From assembly GCA_934409175.1 (NCBI GenBank), contig CAKRVX010000002.1, forward strand, positions 1 to 56,431: 56,431 nucleotides of DNA. The letters run 5' to 3'. This stretch comes from an uncultured Blautia sp. GTDB taxonomy: Bacteria; Bacillota; Clostridia; Lachnospirales; Lachnospiraceae. The notes under the pieces are model-generated. The model was given only the letters and a program-made list of their open reading frames with translations. It searched no databases and was not told where the DNA came from. The position numbers and the translations under genes were made by a program. Every line of letters begins with the position of its first letter. Position 1 is the stretch's first letter. Below, piece after piece: positions 1-7,762 of the stretch.

Positions 1-947
1 CTTAAGGAACTTAAGGAAATTTCCTCATGTCCGGTATTCTGAAGCATTTCTCTGGCACTTGCCTTTAAAGTTTCTACATCACGTTCTCTTGTCGGTCGGT
101 AGATCATACCCGCCTGGCAGAAACGGCATCCACGAATACATCCACGCTGGATTTCCAGAGTAACACGGTCCTGAGTTGCTTTGATAAAAGGAACAACAGG
201 AGCCTTGATTGCACGGTATTCTTTATTGATATCGGTAATCAGCTGTTTACAGACTTTTTCCGGTACACCTTCTCTGACAGGAGTAAAGGATGCGACAGTC
301 CCGTCTTCTTTATAAGTTACGTTATATAAAGAAGGAACATAAATTCCCGGGATCTGGGAAGCTGCATACAGGAAATCTGCTCTTGAACCGCCTGCTGCCT
401 TATTTGCCTTATACGCATCAAATAAAGCATCATAAACTGTTTCACCCTCACCGATATAAAACATATCAAAGAATTCTGCAATCGGTTCCGGATTATAAGC
501 ACATGCACCACCACCGATCACGATCGGATCATTTTCCTCACGGTCTTTTGCCAGAAGTGAAATATGACTCAGGTCCAGCACCTGAAGTACATTTGTATAG
601 CACATCTCATATCCAAGAGTAATTCCGAGGAAATCGAAGTCCTTAACTGGTTCCTGAGATTCCAATGCAAAGAGCGGAATCTTCTTCTCACGCATGATCT
701 TGTCCAGATCCAGCCACGGAGAAAATACACGTTCCGCCCAGACATCTTCGCGTTCGTTGAACATATTATAGAGGATCATCATGCCGAGGTTGGACATACC
801 GATTTCATAGACATCCGGAAAGCACATTGCAAATCGAATGGCCACTTTGCTTTTGTCTTTCATGACAGAGTTGACTTCGCCACCGATATAGCGGGCGGCC
901 TTATCAACCTTCATTAAAATTTCATCACTTAATGCTAACTTTCTCAT
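1..947 (-). CDS. B12-binding-type radical SAM protein, N-terminal part (cut by the window edge)
   Basis: The gene starts at the ATG at 945-947, after an AAAGGACAAAG ribosome-binding site, and runs off the left edge. The visible ~315 residues begin MRKLALSDEILMKVDKAARY. They contain a cobalamin-binding-like N-terminal region (FPDVYEIGMSNLGMMILYNM, then VIGGGACAYNPEPIAEFFD) and then the radical SAM cluster motif CIRGCRFCQAG with its CxxxCxxC cysteines. This layout fits the uncharacterised radical SAM family (TIGR03960 type) that Clostridia often carry next to a TIGR03936 protein and ribonuclease G. The substrate is not known. The C-terminal half cannot be seen, so the call rests on the N-terminal layout and the cluster motif. 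Confidence 0.85.
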   Translation of the reverse strand, partial: MRKLALSDEILMKVDKAARYIGGEVNSVMKDKSKVAIRFAMCFPDVYEIGMSNLGMMILYNMFNEREDVWAERVFSPWLDLDKIMREKKIPLFALESQEPVKDFDFLGITLGYEMCYTNVLQVLDLSHISLLAKDREENDPIVIGGGACAYNPEPIAEFFDMFYIGEGETVYDALFDAYKANKAAGGSRADFLYAASQIPGIYVPSLYNVTYKEDGTVASFTPVREGVPEKVCKQLITDINKEYRAIKAPVVPFIKATQDRVTLEIQRGCIRGCRFCQAGMIYRPTRERDVETLKASAREMLQNTGHEEISLSSL

Positions 948-1034
948 CTTTGTCCTTTCAATTTTTGTGCATACCAGGCAAAAGCAGACATATGATCTAA
1001 GGTTTGGTATGCAGTTATTGTCTTTGAACAGGCT

Positions 1035-1064
1035 TAAAAAGTGTGCAAAACCGCAGGCACTTTT
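1035..1064 (-). terminator. Terminator after the rsmH-dinB run
   Basis: Read on the minus strand, AAAAGTG and CACTTTTT pair around a GC-containing loop and end in a T-run. It lies about 115 bases after the last gene of the run (stop at 1178). Confidence 0.55.
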
Positions 1065-1177
1065 GAAGCTTATTTTTCATCAAAAAATCTATTTGGTCAC
1101 AAACTTTTTTCAAGCTGCCATAAGAGTTTTTGACCTGGAGTTTCTGAACACCCCATAATGTTCCTATTATACCTAGA

Positions 1178-1489
1178 TTATTGCATAAGTTCAAGCAGAT
1201 AATCGTCGTCAAACGGATTTTCATAAATTTTACCGACCGGAATTTTCGGAGCTTTCTTTATTTGGTCACGATAATTTTTCTTTTCGGAAGGAATCTGCAT
1301 ACGAGTAAGCATCCGCCTGTTTCTTGTAGCTGAAATAGCCGACATTGCCACATTTTCATCAATACAGTGATATTCCAGTGCTGTTTCAAAAGGCTTGATC
1401 AAAACGATACACATGCTATCAAAATCATCATCTGACCAGATCTTACCGAAAATCCCTTTCAGTTCCTCTTCTTTTATATTGTTCAACAA
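1178..1489 (-). CDS. Conserved-looking hypothetical protein following dinB
   Basis: I do not recognise this family. The frame encodes about 103 residues, is charged, and has no signal peptide or membrane segment. It ends KIYENPFDDDYLLELMQ and has a basic stretch (SATRNRRMLTRMQIPSEKK) in the middle. It begins 66 bases after the dinB stop and probably shares its transcript. No ATG is available at the 5' end: the frame opens just after a TAA at 1502-1504, and the only start options are TTG codons at 1487-1489 and 1484-1486 or an ATT, none with a good ribosome-binding site. It may use an unusual start or may be a gene that has lost its N-terminus. Confidence 0.5.
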   Translation of the reverse strand: MLNNIKEEELKGIFGKIWSDDDFDSMCIVLIKPFETALEYHCIDENVAMSAISATRNRRMLTRMQIPSEKKNYRDQIKKAPKIPVGKIYENPFDDDYLLELMQ

Positions 1490-1555
1490 GTATTTTTCAA
1501 TTTATTCGCCCCAGCATAGCTGGGGGATTAGCTCTTTCATTTAATTTTATCATTT

Positions 1556-2803
1556 TTATTTCTGATCTTCCAGTTCATTTTTCATCTGTGCTCTGGCCTT
1601 TCGTCCAATCCTGGCATTGCTGTTCATAATACTTGCTCTGGTAATCATATCATTTCCATATTTTCGCCTTATTGCATCCAGCGTAGCATCCAGTTTCTGA
1701 TGCCGTTCCCTTTCCTTTGTACTCTCAAATAGTGACAATTGTTCAAAACCATCTTCTGTAAGATTCGTCAGCGCTACTCCTATTAATCTCAGAGGCTGAC
1801 CCTTCCAGAATTCTGCAAATAATTTTTTTGCATTATCATATATCTCATCTGTAAGGTCTGTCGGATTTTCCAGTCTGGTCTGATGAGAACGGTTCTGGAA
1901 ATCCAGAGTTCGGAACGTTACTGAAATACAGGTACATTTTTTCTCCTTCCGCCGCATTCTTGTAGCCAATACATCACATTGCTCCAGCAACACAGGAAGT
2001 ATCTGATCCATAGAGACAAGGTCGTCATCAAAAGTAGTTTCTGCACTGAGTCCCTTTGCTTCCTCCGGACAGGCACGAACAGGTGAGTCATCCAGACCCC
2101 TGGCATATCTATATAACTGATGTCCTGCTTTTTCGCCAAGCAAACATTGTATTCTGGTTTCTTCTTCCCTGGCAAGATCCCCGATTGTTCTGATTCCCGC
2201 CTGCACAAGCTTCCTCTCCGATACCTTTCCCAGAAACAGTAAATCTCTTACGGGAAGAGGCCACATTTTTATTGGAACTTCATCTGGAAACAATGTATGA
2301 ACCTTATCTGGTTTTTCAAAATCTGAAGCCATCTTAGCCAGTAGCTTATTTGTGGAAATTCCTACATTTACCGTAAAACCAAGTTCTCTGTGTATTCTTT
2401 CTTTGATTTCATGAGCAGTCCCAACCGGATCTGGATAAATAAGAGAGGTACCTGTCATATCCAGAAAAACTTCATCTATAGAAAAGGACTCCATTACCGG
2501 AGCATAAGACGCACAGATTGCCTTAAATGCTTTGGAACACTGATCGAAAAGCACAAAATCTCCTGGGACAACCGTTAGTTGAGGACATTTCCGCAGAGCC
2601 ATTGCCATTGGCTCTCCTGTTTGTATCCCATATTTCTTTGCGGGAATGGATTTCGCTACTACAATGCCAGTACGTTTGTCAGGATCTCCTCCGATACATG
2701 CCGGAATTTCTCTGAGATCAGGAAGTCCCTGTTTTACTCTCCGCACCGCCTCCCAGGAAAGGAAAGCGCTGTTTACATCTACATGAAAAATCAGCCGTTC
2801 CAT
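1556..2803 (-). CDS. dinB: DNA polymerase IV (Y-family translesion polymerase)
   Basis: This is an error-prone Y-family polymerase that copies past DNA damage. The N-terminus HVDVNSAFLSWEA supplies the first catalytic aspartate, and SIDEVFLDMTG near residue 106 supplies the second acidic pair. A helix-hairpin-helix region (RKLVQAGIRTIGDLAREEE) and a little-finger domain follow, giving 415 residues, the usual length. I chose the ATG at 2803, ten bases after AAAGGAG, rather than the GTG at 2812, which would sit one base from it. It is the fourth gene of a run starting with rsmH. No obvious beta-clamp-binding pentapeptide stands out at the very C-terminus. No LexA box was recognised upstream, as expected for a gene inside a run. 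Confidence 0.95.
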   Translation of the reverse strand: MERLIFHVDVNSAFLSWEAVRRVKQGLPDLREIPACIGGDPDKRTGIVVAKSIPAKKYGIQTGEPMAMALRKCPQLTVVPGDFVLFDQCSKAFKAICASYAPVMESFSIDEVFLDMTGTSLIYPDPVGTAHEIKERIHRELGFTVNVGISTNKLLAKMASDFEKPDKVHTLFPDEVPIKMWPLPVRDLLFLGKVSERKLVQAGIRTIGDLAREEETRIQCLLGEKAGHQLYRYARGLDDSPVRACPEEAKGLSAETTFDDDLVSMDQILPVLLEQCDVLATRMRRKEKKCTCISVTFRTLDFQNRSHQTRLENPTDLTDEIYDNAKKLFAEFWKGQPLRLIGVALTNLTEDGFEQLSLFESTKERERHQKLDATLDAIRRKYGNDMITRASIMNSNARIGRKARAQMKNELEDQK

Positions 2804-2829
2804 ATATTTCACACTCCTTTAACGTTTGA

Positions 2830-2991
2830 TCAAAATAAAAGCCGGAACAGAACATCAAATGGTTTTAATAATGTTTTTCGTATATTTCTTTTACGGCTGA
2901 TTGTTTTTGGTATCTGTCCTTCTTTTAAAGTGTAAGATGTAAGATCCACAGCGCCAAAAGGATTTCCATTATTGGCAACCGAATTCGTCAT
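2830..2991 (-). CDS. Small basic protein upstream of dinB, unknown function
   Basis: This 53-residue frame begins MTNSVANNGNPFGAVDLTSY and ends in a basic/hydrophobic tail (RKTLLKPFDVLFRLLF). The start is supported by GGAG eight bases before the ATG. A longer reading from a TTG at 3033 has no ribosome-binding site. It ends 26 bases before the dinB ATG. I do not recognise the family. Its position in a tight run and the good ribosome-binding site are the main arguments that it is real. Confidence 0.45.
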   Translation of the reverse strand: MTNSVANNGNPFGAVDLTSYTLKEGQIPKTISRKRNIRKTLLKPFDVLFRLLF

Positions 2992-3042
2992 CGCCCGCTC
3001 TCCACTTTTCTCATTACTATAGAATTCATCCAATGCAAAATT

Positions 3043-3180
3043 TTATTGTGTTTTATCTGAGGCACTTTCCTGTCTGCAATATGGAAGACAGATGAGGCAG
3101 AGATAGACAATGATCAATGATACAATTATTATTACTTTTTTTGATTTCTTAGATTTCTTTTTTATCTTTCCTGTCATCAT
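3043..3180 (-). CDS. Small single-pass membrane protein directly after rsmH (FtsL-like position)
   Basis: The 45-residue frame has a lysine-rich cytoplasmic start (MMTGKIKKKSKKSKK), one hydrophobic span (VIIIVSLIIVYLCLICLPYC) and a short polar tail. It starts 17 bases after the rsmH stop. In the usual division cluster rsmH is followed by the small membrane protein FtsL. This protein has the same topology and position, but it is too short for FtsL and lacks its coiled coil. There is no clear ribosome-binding site, so translation would have to be coupled to rsmH. Confidence 0.4.
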   Translation of the reverse strand: MMTGKIKKKSKKSKKVIIIVSLIIVYLCLICLPYCRQESASDKTQ

Positions 3181-3197
3181 TATAATTCTATATCTGA

Positions 3198-4247
3198 TTA
3201 ATCTGCTTTTACTGCCCAGCGCATTTTCGTAGAACGTGCTCTTCCGTTCTGTACACATTCCTGGGCTGATGGGCGGATCACATCTTTGGCATAGTCAGAG
3301 TAAATTCCTGCCTTGTATCCCTCTTTGAGAGCTTTCTTGACAAGTTTGTCTTCACCGGAATGGAAAGTAAGGATTGCTACACGTCCGCCCGGGCGTAATG
3401 CATCCGGCAGTTTTTCCATAAATTCATACAATACTTCAAATTCACGGTTTACATCAATACGAAGCGCCTGAAAAGTTCTCTGACAGGTTTTCTTGATGGC
3501 ATCTTTCTTCTCTTTTTCCGGGAGAAAATCCAGAGTTTTCTCGATTACCTGGCGCAGCTTTGTAGTAGTGTCAATTCTGTTGCCCTTGCGAATTTCATCA
3601 GTGATGGCCTTCGCAAGTTCCTCACAGTATGGTTCATCTGAATTCTCGTAAAGCATTCCTGCAAGTTCATCTCTGGAAATTGTGTCCAGCCGTTCTGCAG
3701 CACTGATACCTGCCTCCTGGTTTAGACGAAGGTCCAGAGGTCCATCTGTCTTGAATGAAAATCCCCTCTTAGGATTATCAATCTGCATGGAAGAAACTCC
3801 AAGATCAGCCAGAATAAAATCAAATCCACCTACCTCTTTTGCAATCTCATCGATCGTACAGAAGTTCTGAAGCTTCACAGTCAGCAGATTTTCTCCAAAT
3901 CCCTGCTCTTCCAGACGTTGCTTGGTTTTGGCAGACTCCTCCGGATCTACATCTGTCGCATAAATATGTCCTCTGCCATCCAGACACTGCAGCATTGCTT
4001 TTGTATGCCCACCATATCCTAATGTAGCATCAAATCCAATCTCTCCAGGCTGAATTTTCAGAAAATCCAAAATCTCTTTTACCATAATGGAAATATGCAT
4101 TCCTGCCGGCGTATTTCCTTTCCGGATTACATGTTCAATAGTGTCTTTATATTTCTCTGGCTGTAATTCCTTGTATTTTTCTTCAAACTTTTTCGGATAT
4201 TTTCCTTTATAACGAACGCGTCTTTTATGTGGGGTCTGGTTTTCCAT
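3198..4247 (-). CDS. rsmH: Divergent RsmH-family 16S rRNA methyltransferase
   Basis: RsmH (MraW) methylates N4 of C1402 in 16S rRNA using S-adenosylmethionine. The SAM-binding site is visible as GFDATLGYGGHTKAML, followed by ILADLGVSSMQIDNPKRGFSF, a family signature. The protein is 349 residues, longer than the usual ~310, because of a basic lysine/arginine-rich N-terminal extension of about 45 residues. Two family motifs are altered: the opening HxPVLLxE is HISIMVKE, and the C-terminal FHSLEDR is FHSGEDKLVKK. The gene is outside the division/cell-wall cluster and is followed by small genes and dinB. It is probably a second copy beside a standard rsmH elsewhere in the genome. The family call is secure; its rRNA target is less so. 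Confidence 0.85.
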   Translation of the reverse strand: MENQTPHKRRVRYKGKYPKKFEEKYKELQPEKYKDTIEHVIRKGNTPAGMHISIMVKEILDFLKIQPGEIGFDATLGYGGHTKAMLQCLDGRGHIYATDVDPEESAKTKQRLEEQGFGENLLTVKLQNFCTIDEIAKEVGGFDFILADLGVSSMQIDNPKRGFSFKTDGPLDLRLNQEAGISAAERLDTISRDELAGMLYENSDEPYCEELAKAITDEIRKGNRIDTTTKLRQVIEKTLDFLPEKEKKDAIKKTCQRTFQALRIDVNREFEVLYEFMEKLPDALRPGGRVAILTFHSGEDKLVKKALKEGYKAGIYSDYAKDVIRPSAQECVQNGRARSTKMRWAVKAD

Positions 4248-4451
4248 AGTTTCTCCTTTTCATATTCATATAAATCGGTTGATTATTTGCAGTCCTATAC
4301 ACTACTTTCCCGATAACTGATTCATGCAAATTATCATGCCTTTTATCCTATCAGTAAATTACCAAGATTGTATCATATATTTCCATGGCAGTCCAATAAA
4401 ATACCAGTTAATCAATTTCACGAAAACAATTAAAACGGATTTTTTATAATA

Positions 4452-5840
4452 TTATTTATCTGCATCTGTATGTGTAACCTTGGCAAGCATATCCAATGAC
4501 AGGATCCTTCTGATATTCAGCAGGAACAATATACCGGCAGTCAGTACAGAAATAACGTCTGCAACCGGCTCTGCATAATAAATACCCATAACACCAAAAA
4601 AATGCGGCAGGACAATTGCCAGCGGTATCAGCAGTACAACCTTTCTGAGTAAAGCAATACACAGGGAAATTTTTGCCTGACCGAGGCCGAGAAAAGAGCT
4701 CTGTATTCCGCTCTGCAGTCCAAAGATCGACATTCCTACAATATATACCGGCAAAACTCTCTTTACCAACTCCAGCAAATCTGCATCGTTGGTAAACATT
4801 TTCGCAAAAACTCCTGGACAGAACATGGCAAACATAACATAAACAAATGAAAAAGAAAACGTAACAGTAAGCATGATTCTTATTGTTTTCTTAACCCGCT
4901 CAAATTTCCCTGCACCAAAATTATAACTGATAATCGGCTGCACGCCATTGGTAAAACCGTTTATAGGTACAAAAATCAGCTGAAGAACGCTCTGAAGAAT
5001 TGTCATAGAGCCTACATACAGGTCTCCGCCATAAGTCTGTAAACCATGATTTATTACGATAGTTATTGCACTCTCTGTAGCAAACATAATAAAAGGGGAT
5101 ACCCCCAGTGCCAGAACTGAACTAATAATTTCTCCATCTGGTTTCAGATTTGATACCAGCAAATGAATTTGAGATTTCTTCGAAGTCAGAAAGTGGAGGA
5201 CCCAGAATGCACATAATGCCTGTGAGATCACAGTTGCTGTTGCTGCACCTACAACGCCCATACCAAAAACAAAAATGAAAATCGGATCCAGAATAATATT
5301 AACCACCGCACCAATCAGTACAGAAATCATCGCTGTTCTGGCATATCCCTGACAACTTATGAAAGTATTAAGTCCCACAGCAAATTCTACAAAAATAGTT
5401 CCAAGAAGATATACAGTTATGTACGCCGAAGAATACTCTATCGTATAGTCACTGGCTCCAAACAGATACAGCAATGGCCTTTTAAATCCCAAAAACAGGG
5501 TCATAAGTATACCTGAAAATATCAGAAGCAGAAATGCAGAATTTCCAAGTATTTTCTCTGCACGCTCATGTTCTCTCTGCCCCATGGCAATCGCAGCCAG
5601 CGGTGCACCTCCTCCATTGGCAAATCCGGCAAATGCAGAAACAATGGTAATGATAGGGAAAGTAACTCCTACTCCTGTAAGTGCCGCTGCACCAACTCCT
5701 GGAATCCGTCCGATATAAATTCTGTCCACAATGTTATACAATACATTCACAATCTGCGCCAGCACAGAGGGCAATGCCAGCTGCATCATCAATTTTAATA
5801 TTTTCTCCGTTCCAAGACGACTGTCTGATTCTGCTTTCAT
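4452..5840 (-). CDS. MATE family multidrug/sodium antiporter
   Basis: This is a 463-residue integral membrane protein of the MATE (DinF/NorM) export family, which expels organic cations using a sodium or proton gradient. The N-terminus has the typical MMQLALPSVLAQIVNVLYN and NIVDRIYIGRIPGVGAAALT motifs, and about twelve hydrophobic spans follow. The ATG at 5840 was chosen because CTTTGGAGGAGTT lies just before it; the 35 residues upstream in frame are not hydrophobic and have no ribosome-binding site. The gene stands alone, with a strong hairpin upstream. The substrate cannot be inferred. Confidence 0.92.
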   Translation of the reverse strand: MKAESDSRLGTEKILKLMMQLALPSVLAQIVNVLYNIVDRIYIGRIPGVGAAALTGVGVTFPIITIVSAFAGFANGGGAPLAAIAMGQREHERAEKILGNSAFLLLIFSGILMTLFLGFKRPLLYLFGASDYTIEYSSAYITVYLLGTIFVEFAVGLNTFISCQGYARTAMISVLIGAVVNIILDPIFIFVFGMGVVGAATATVISQALCAFWVLHFLTSKKSQIHLLVSNLKPDGEIISSVLALGVSPFIMFATESAITIVINHGLQTYGGDLYVGSMTILQSVLQLIFVPINGFTNGVQPIISYNFGAGKFERVKKTIRIMLTVTFSFSFVYVMFAMFCPGVFAKMFTNDADLLELVKRVLPVYIVGMSIFGLQSGIQSSFLGLGQAKISLCIALLRKVVLLIPLAIVLPHFFGVMGIYYAEPVADVISVLTAGILFLLNIRRILSLDMLAKVTHTDADK

Positions 5841-5948
5841 ATAACTCCTCCAAAGTACTCTCTTATTTTTCATCAATATATCATCAATTAATGATAATAC
5901 CTTTTTCCAGTTACTGCAATATTTGCAGGAAATAATCTGGTGCACGCA

Positions 5949-5991
5949 AAAAACAGCTCAAAACTTTACATAAAAGTTTTGAGCTGTTTTT
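5949..5991. terminator. Perfect 19-bp bidirectional terminator hairpin
   Basis: A perfect 19-base inverted repeat around a 5-base loop (5968-5972) starts with A-runs and ends with T-runs on both strands. It separates the MATE gene from the small genes at 6235-7492. Confidence 0.8.
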
Positions 5992-6234
5992 CTGTTACTA
6001 TGGATTAACAACCAATATTAAAATATTTGCAAATTGCGTTAAATAACTCGGAGCACTTATTGAAATTGAAACACATAACTTACATCCTCCTTATTCTTAT
6101 TATTTGTGTTAGCTAAGCACAAAAGAATAGTAATATTTCCGAAACATATTCTCAATAGGAGGCTAATGGCTGAATTGACATATCCTGCCATGATTCCTGC
6201 TCTGCCCTTTATCTTATTTCGTCGGTCTCCAAAA
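5992..6234. other. Gap with no firm gene; possible gene remnant
   Basis: Between the hairpin and the 57-residue gene there is no well-supported gene. A minus-strand frame (6057-6242) starts only with TTG and encodes a short hydrophobic segment (AGIMAGYVNSAISLLLRICF). This loosely recalls the N-terminus of cation-diffusion-facilitator proteins and could be a decayed remnant. I see no other structure here. Confidence 0.3.
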
Positions 6235-6408
6235 TCATTCAATAATCGTATACTGCATCATCTCGTAATGTAACTTACTTCCCTCTACAATATCAAACGG
6301 AAGAAGCGCCCTCGCAACGAGTTTTAATTCTTCATCAGGAATATCTGTCCTGCGCAGATGCGCATAATCTCCATCTATAGATTGTACAATATAATCGCAA
6401 ACTAACAT
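6235..6408 (-). CDS. 57-residue acidic protein, unknown function
   Basis: The protein reads MLVCDYIVQSIDGDYAHLRR at its start and ends HYEMMQYTIIE. The start is strongly supported by AAGGAAGGGAGGGTTAAT directly before the ATG. It is acidic, with no membrane segment, and looks like a compact single domain. It follows the SdpI-like gene by 23 bases and is probably co-transcribed with it. I recall short proteins of this kind (YxxxxxDGDYAxLRR ... LPxxIxEGxxLxYE) in Lachnospiraceae genomes without a known function; that is memory, not a search. Confidence 0.75.
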   Translation of the reverse strand: MLVCDYIVQSIDGDYAHLRRTDIPDEELKLVARALLPFDIVEGSKLHYEMMQYTIIE

Positions 6409-6431
6409 ATTAACCCTCCCTTCCTTATTTT

Positions 6432-7088
6432 TTATATTCCTTTCCGGAACAGCCAGTAAGAATATCCTGTTGGTACAATTACACTTATGAGAATAACCGC
6501 TATCATTAAATAATAACTGCTTGTTTCTCCTATCACGCCACTCAACAGTAATATTCCTTCCAACAGAAGTACAATTCCTGCCGCCACAAAAACTTTCCCT
6601 GCCATTCTATGTGTACGGTTCCAGTTCTCTTCACTGTTTAGTGCCCAGGATACTTTTATTCCTATTGTATAATTCTGCTGAAGCTTTGGCATATAATTTC
6701 CAAGCATTATCCACAGTATGGCAAGTACAAACAGTATAATCATTGTTATACTTATATTCATTCCCAGAGCGATTGCATAAATTGCGGAATTTAATATAAG
6801 CGAAAGTACCGGAATAATCCATAAACCTACTGTCATAGGTTTTTTATGAATATTCTTTTTTCTTGGATCCACATAAATAGCTACAATCATAATAATCTGA
6901 CCACACGCCATAATAAATGGCATGGCAAATACCGCTGACTTTCTGGAACTCCAACCATCAATCTGACCATTTATCCCCCAATGTGTAGGAATCTGCTCCG
7001 GCAGTTTGTTCCATAAAAACATTCCGATCAGTATCGGACAAAGCGTTAATAATACAGTGACAATTGCCATGATGTTTCTTTTCTTCAT
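6432..7088 (-). CDS. SdpI-like membrane immunity/signal protein (DUF1648)
   Basis: This 218-residue membrane protein has six or so hydrophobic spans. It carries the DUF1648 signature LPEQIPTHWGINGQIDGWSS near residue 29 and the SdpI signature GNYMPKLQQNYTIGIKVSWA, followed by NRTHRMAGK. In Bacillus, SdpI protects against the SdpC killing factor and holds the SdpR repressor at the membrane. Here the gene starts one base after the stop of an SdpR-like gene, the same pairing. No sdpC-like toxin gene is visible nearby, so it is either immunity without a toxin or a general membrane-stress sensor. Confidence 0.9.
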   Translation of the reverse strand: MKKRNIMAIVTVLLTLCPILIGMFLWNKLPEQIPTHWGINGQIDGWSSRKSAVFAMPFIMACGQIIMIVAIYVDPRKKNIHKKPMTVGLWIIPVLSLILNSAIYAIALGMNISITMIILFVLAILWIMLGNYMPKLQQNYTIGIKVSWALNSEENWNRTHRMAGKVFVAAGIVLLLEGILLLSGVIGETSSYYLMIAVILISVIVPTGYSYWLFRKGI

Positions 7089-7089
7089 T

Positions 7090-7350
7090 TCACTTCTCCC
7101 CTTTCAGCGCTTCCAGCCACATCATAATCTCTTCTACAACTGTCAGATTCAATTCATAATAAATGAAATTCTTTTTACGGGTTTCTCTGATCAAGTCTGC
7201 CTGCTTTAATGTCTTAAAATGATAAGAAACAGTTGCCTGTGTCATATCAAAATTTCCCGCTATCTCTCCTGCTGACATAGCCCCGTTTTTCAGAAGTTCC
7301 AGAATCTGTTTTGACCATACGCTGGATCTTTCCCCGCACAAGCCCGGCAT
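7090..7350 (-). CDS. SdpR-like ArsR-family repressor, 5'-truncated
   Basis: The winged-helix core is intact: ILELLKNGAMSAGEIAGNF, then MTQATVSYHFKTLKQADLIR, as in SdpR. The usual N-terminus (xxFKALSDPTRR before the ILELL helix) is missing. In its place are about 13 residues (MPGLCGERSSVWSK) translated from a second frame of an upstream gene fragment. The ATG at 7348-7350 has no proper ribosome-binding site. It overlaps the SdpI-like gene's control region by position and would normally repress its own operon. It may be a pseudogene, or may be made by re-initiation or coupling from the upstream frame. Confidence 0.7.
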   Translation of the reverse strand: MPGLCGERSSVWSKQILELLKNGAMSAGEIAGNFDMTQATVSYHFKTLKQADLIRETRKKNFIYYELNLTVVEEIMMWLEALKGEK

Positions 7351-7492
7351 AATTTACTACCCTGGCAGTCCCCTGAATTCCTGAAACAAGGGACATCATC
7401 ACCAGTATCAAAACAATTAATATCACAGTCAGAACTCCGATTCCGGCCTGGATGATGCCTGACTGCTTTTTATTTTTCTTGTTATCAGTCAT
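7247..7492 (-). pseudogene. N-terminal fragment of a membrane sensor fused out of frame to sdpR
   Basis: From the ATG at 7490-7492 (AGAGG upstream) the frame encodes a lysine-rich start, one membrane span (AGIGVLTVILIVLILVMMSL) and GTARVVNYAGLVRGKIQRMV. The NYAGLVRG motif is typical of the start of the sensing region in Lachnospiraceae GGDEF/EAL or chemoreceptor-like proteins; this is from memory. After this the frame enters the sdpR sequence in the wrong phase and stops at 7247. The likely explanation is a deletion that removed the rest of the sensor and the first codons of sdpR, joining the two near 7300-7310. Confidence 0.6.
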
Positions 7493-7621
7493 ATTTCACA
7501 ACCTCTTTATTTCGATTATGGTTACTACCCACTCCGTTCTCTATAGCATACTTTACAGAACAACTGCCTGTGAGCAGTAAAGTTATGTACATAATAGCAC
7601 GCCCTATTTTTTCTTACAATA

Positions 7622-7697
7622 AAAAAAATACCCGAAAATCCACTGTTTCAAAAAAGATACATTTGTTCTTATTTCAGTGAATCTCCGGATATTTTTT
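7622..7697 (-). terminator. Terminator after copA
   Basis: On the minus strand a long imperfect hairpin (AAAAAATATCCGGAGATTCA... paired with ...TGGATTTTCGGGTATTTTTT) ends in eight T residues, about 65 bases after the copA stop. Confidence 0.7.
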
Positions 7698-7762
7698 CGT
7701 AGTTGATTTGATCAGGCTGATAAACGTTATATTCCTGATGATTTATCTGGTCCTTTCAGATA

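Noticed and set aside
1509..1525. CCCCAGC-ATA-GCTGGGG hairpin as a terminator after dinB
   Set aside because: The stem is perfect, but no T-run follows on the minus strand. It may be an mRNA stability or processing element within the run.
6057..6242. A 61-residue hydrophobic protein coupled to the 57-residue gene
   Set aside because: It starts only with a TTG, has no ribosome-binding site of its own and its weak similarity to cation-transporter N-termini suggests at most a remnant.
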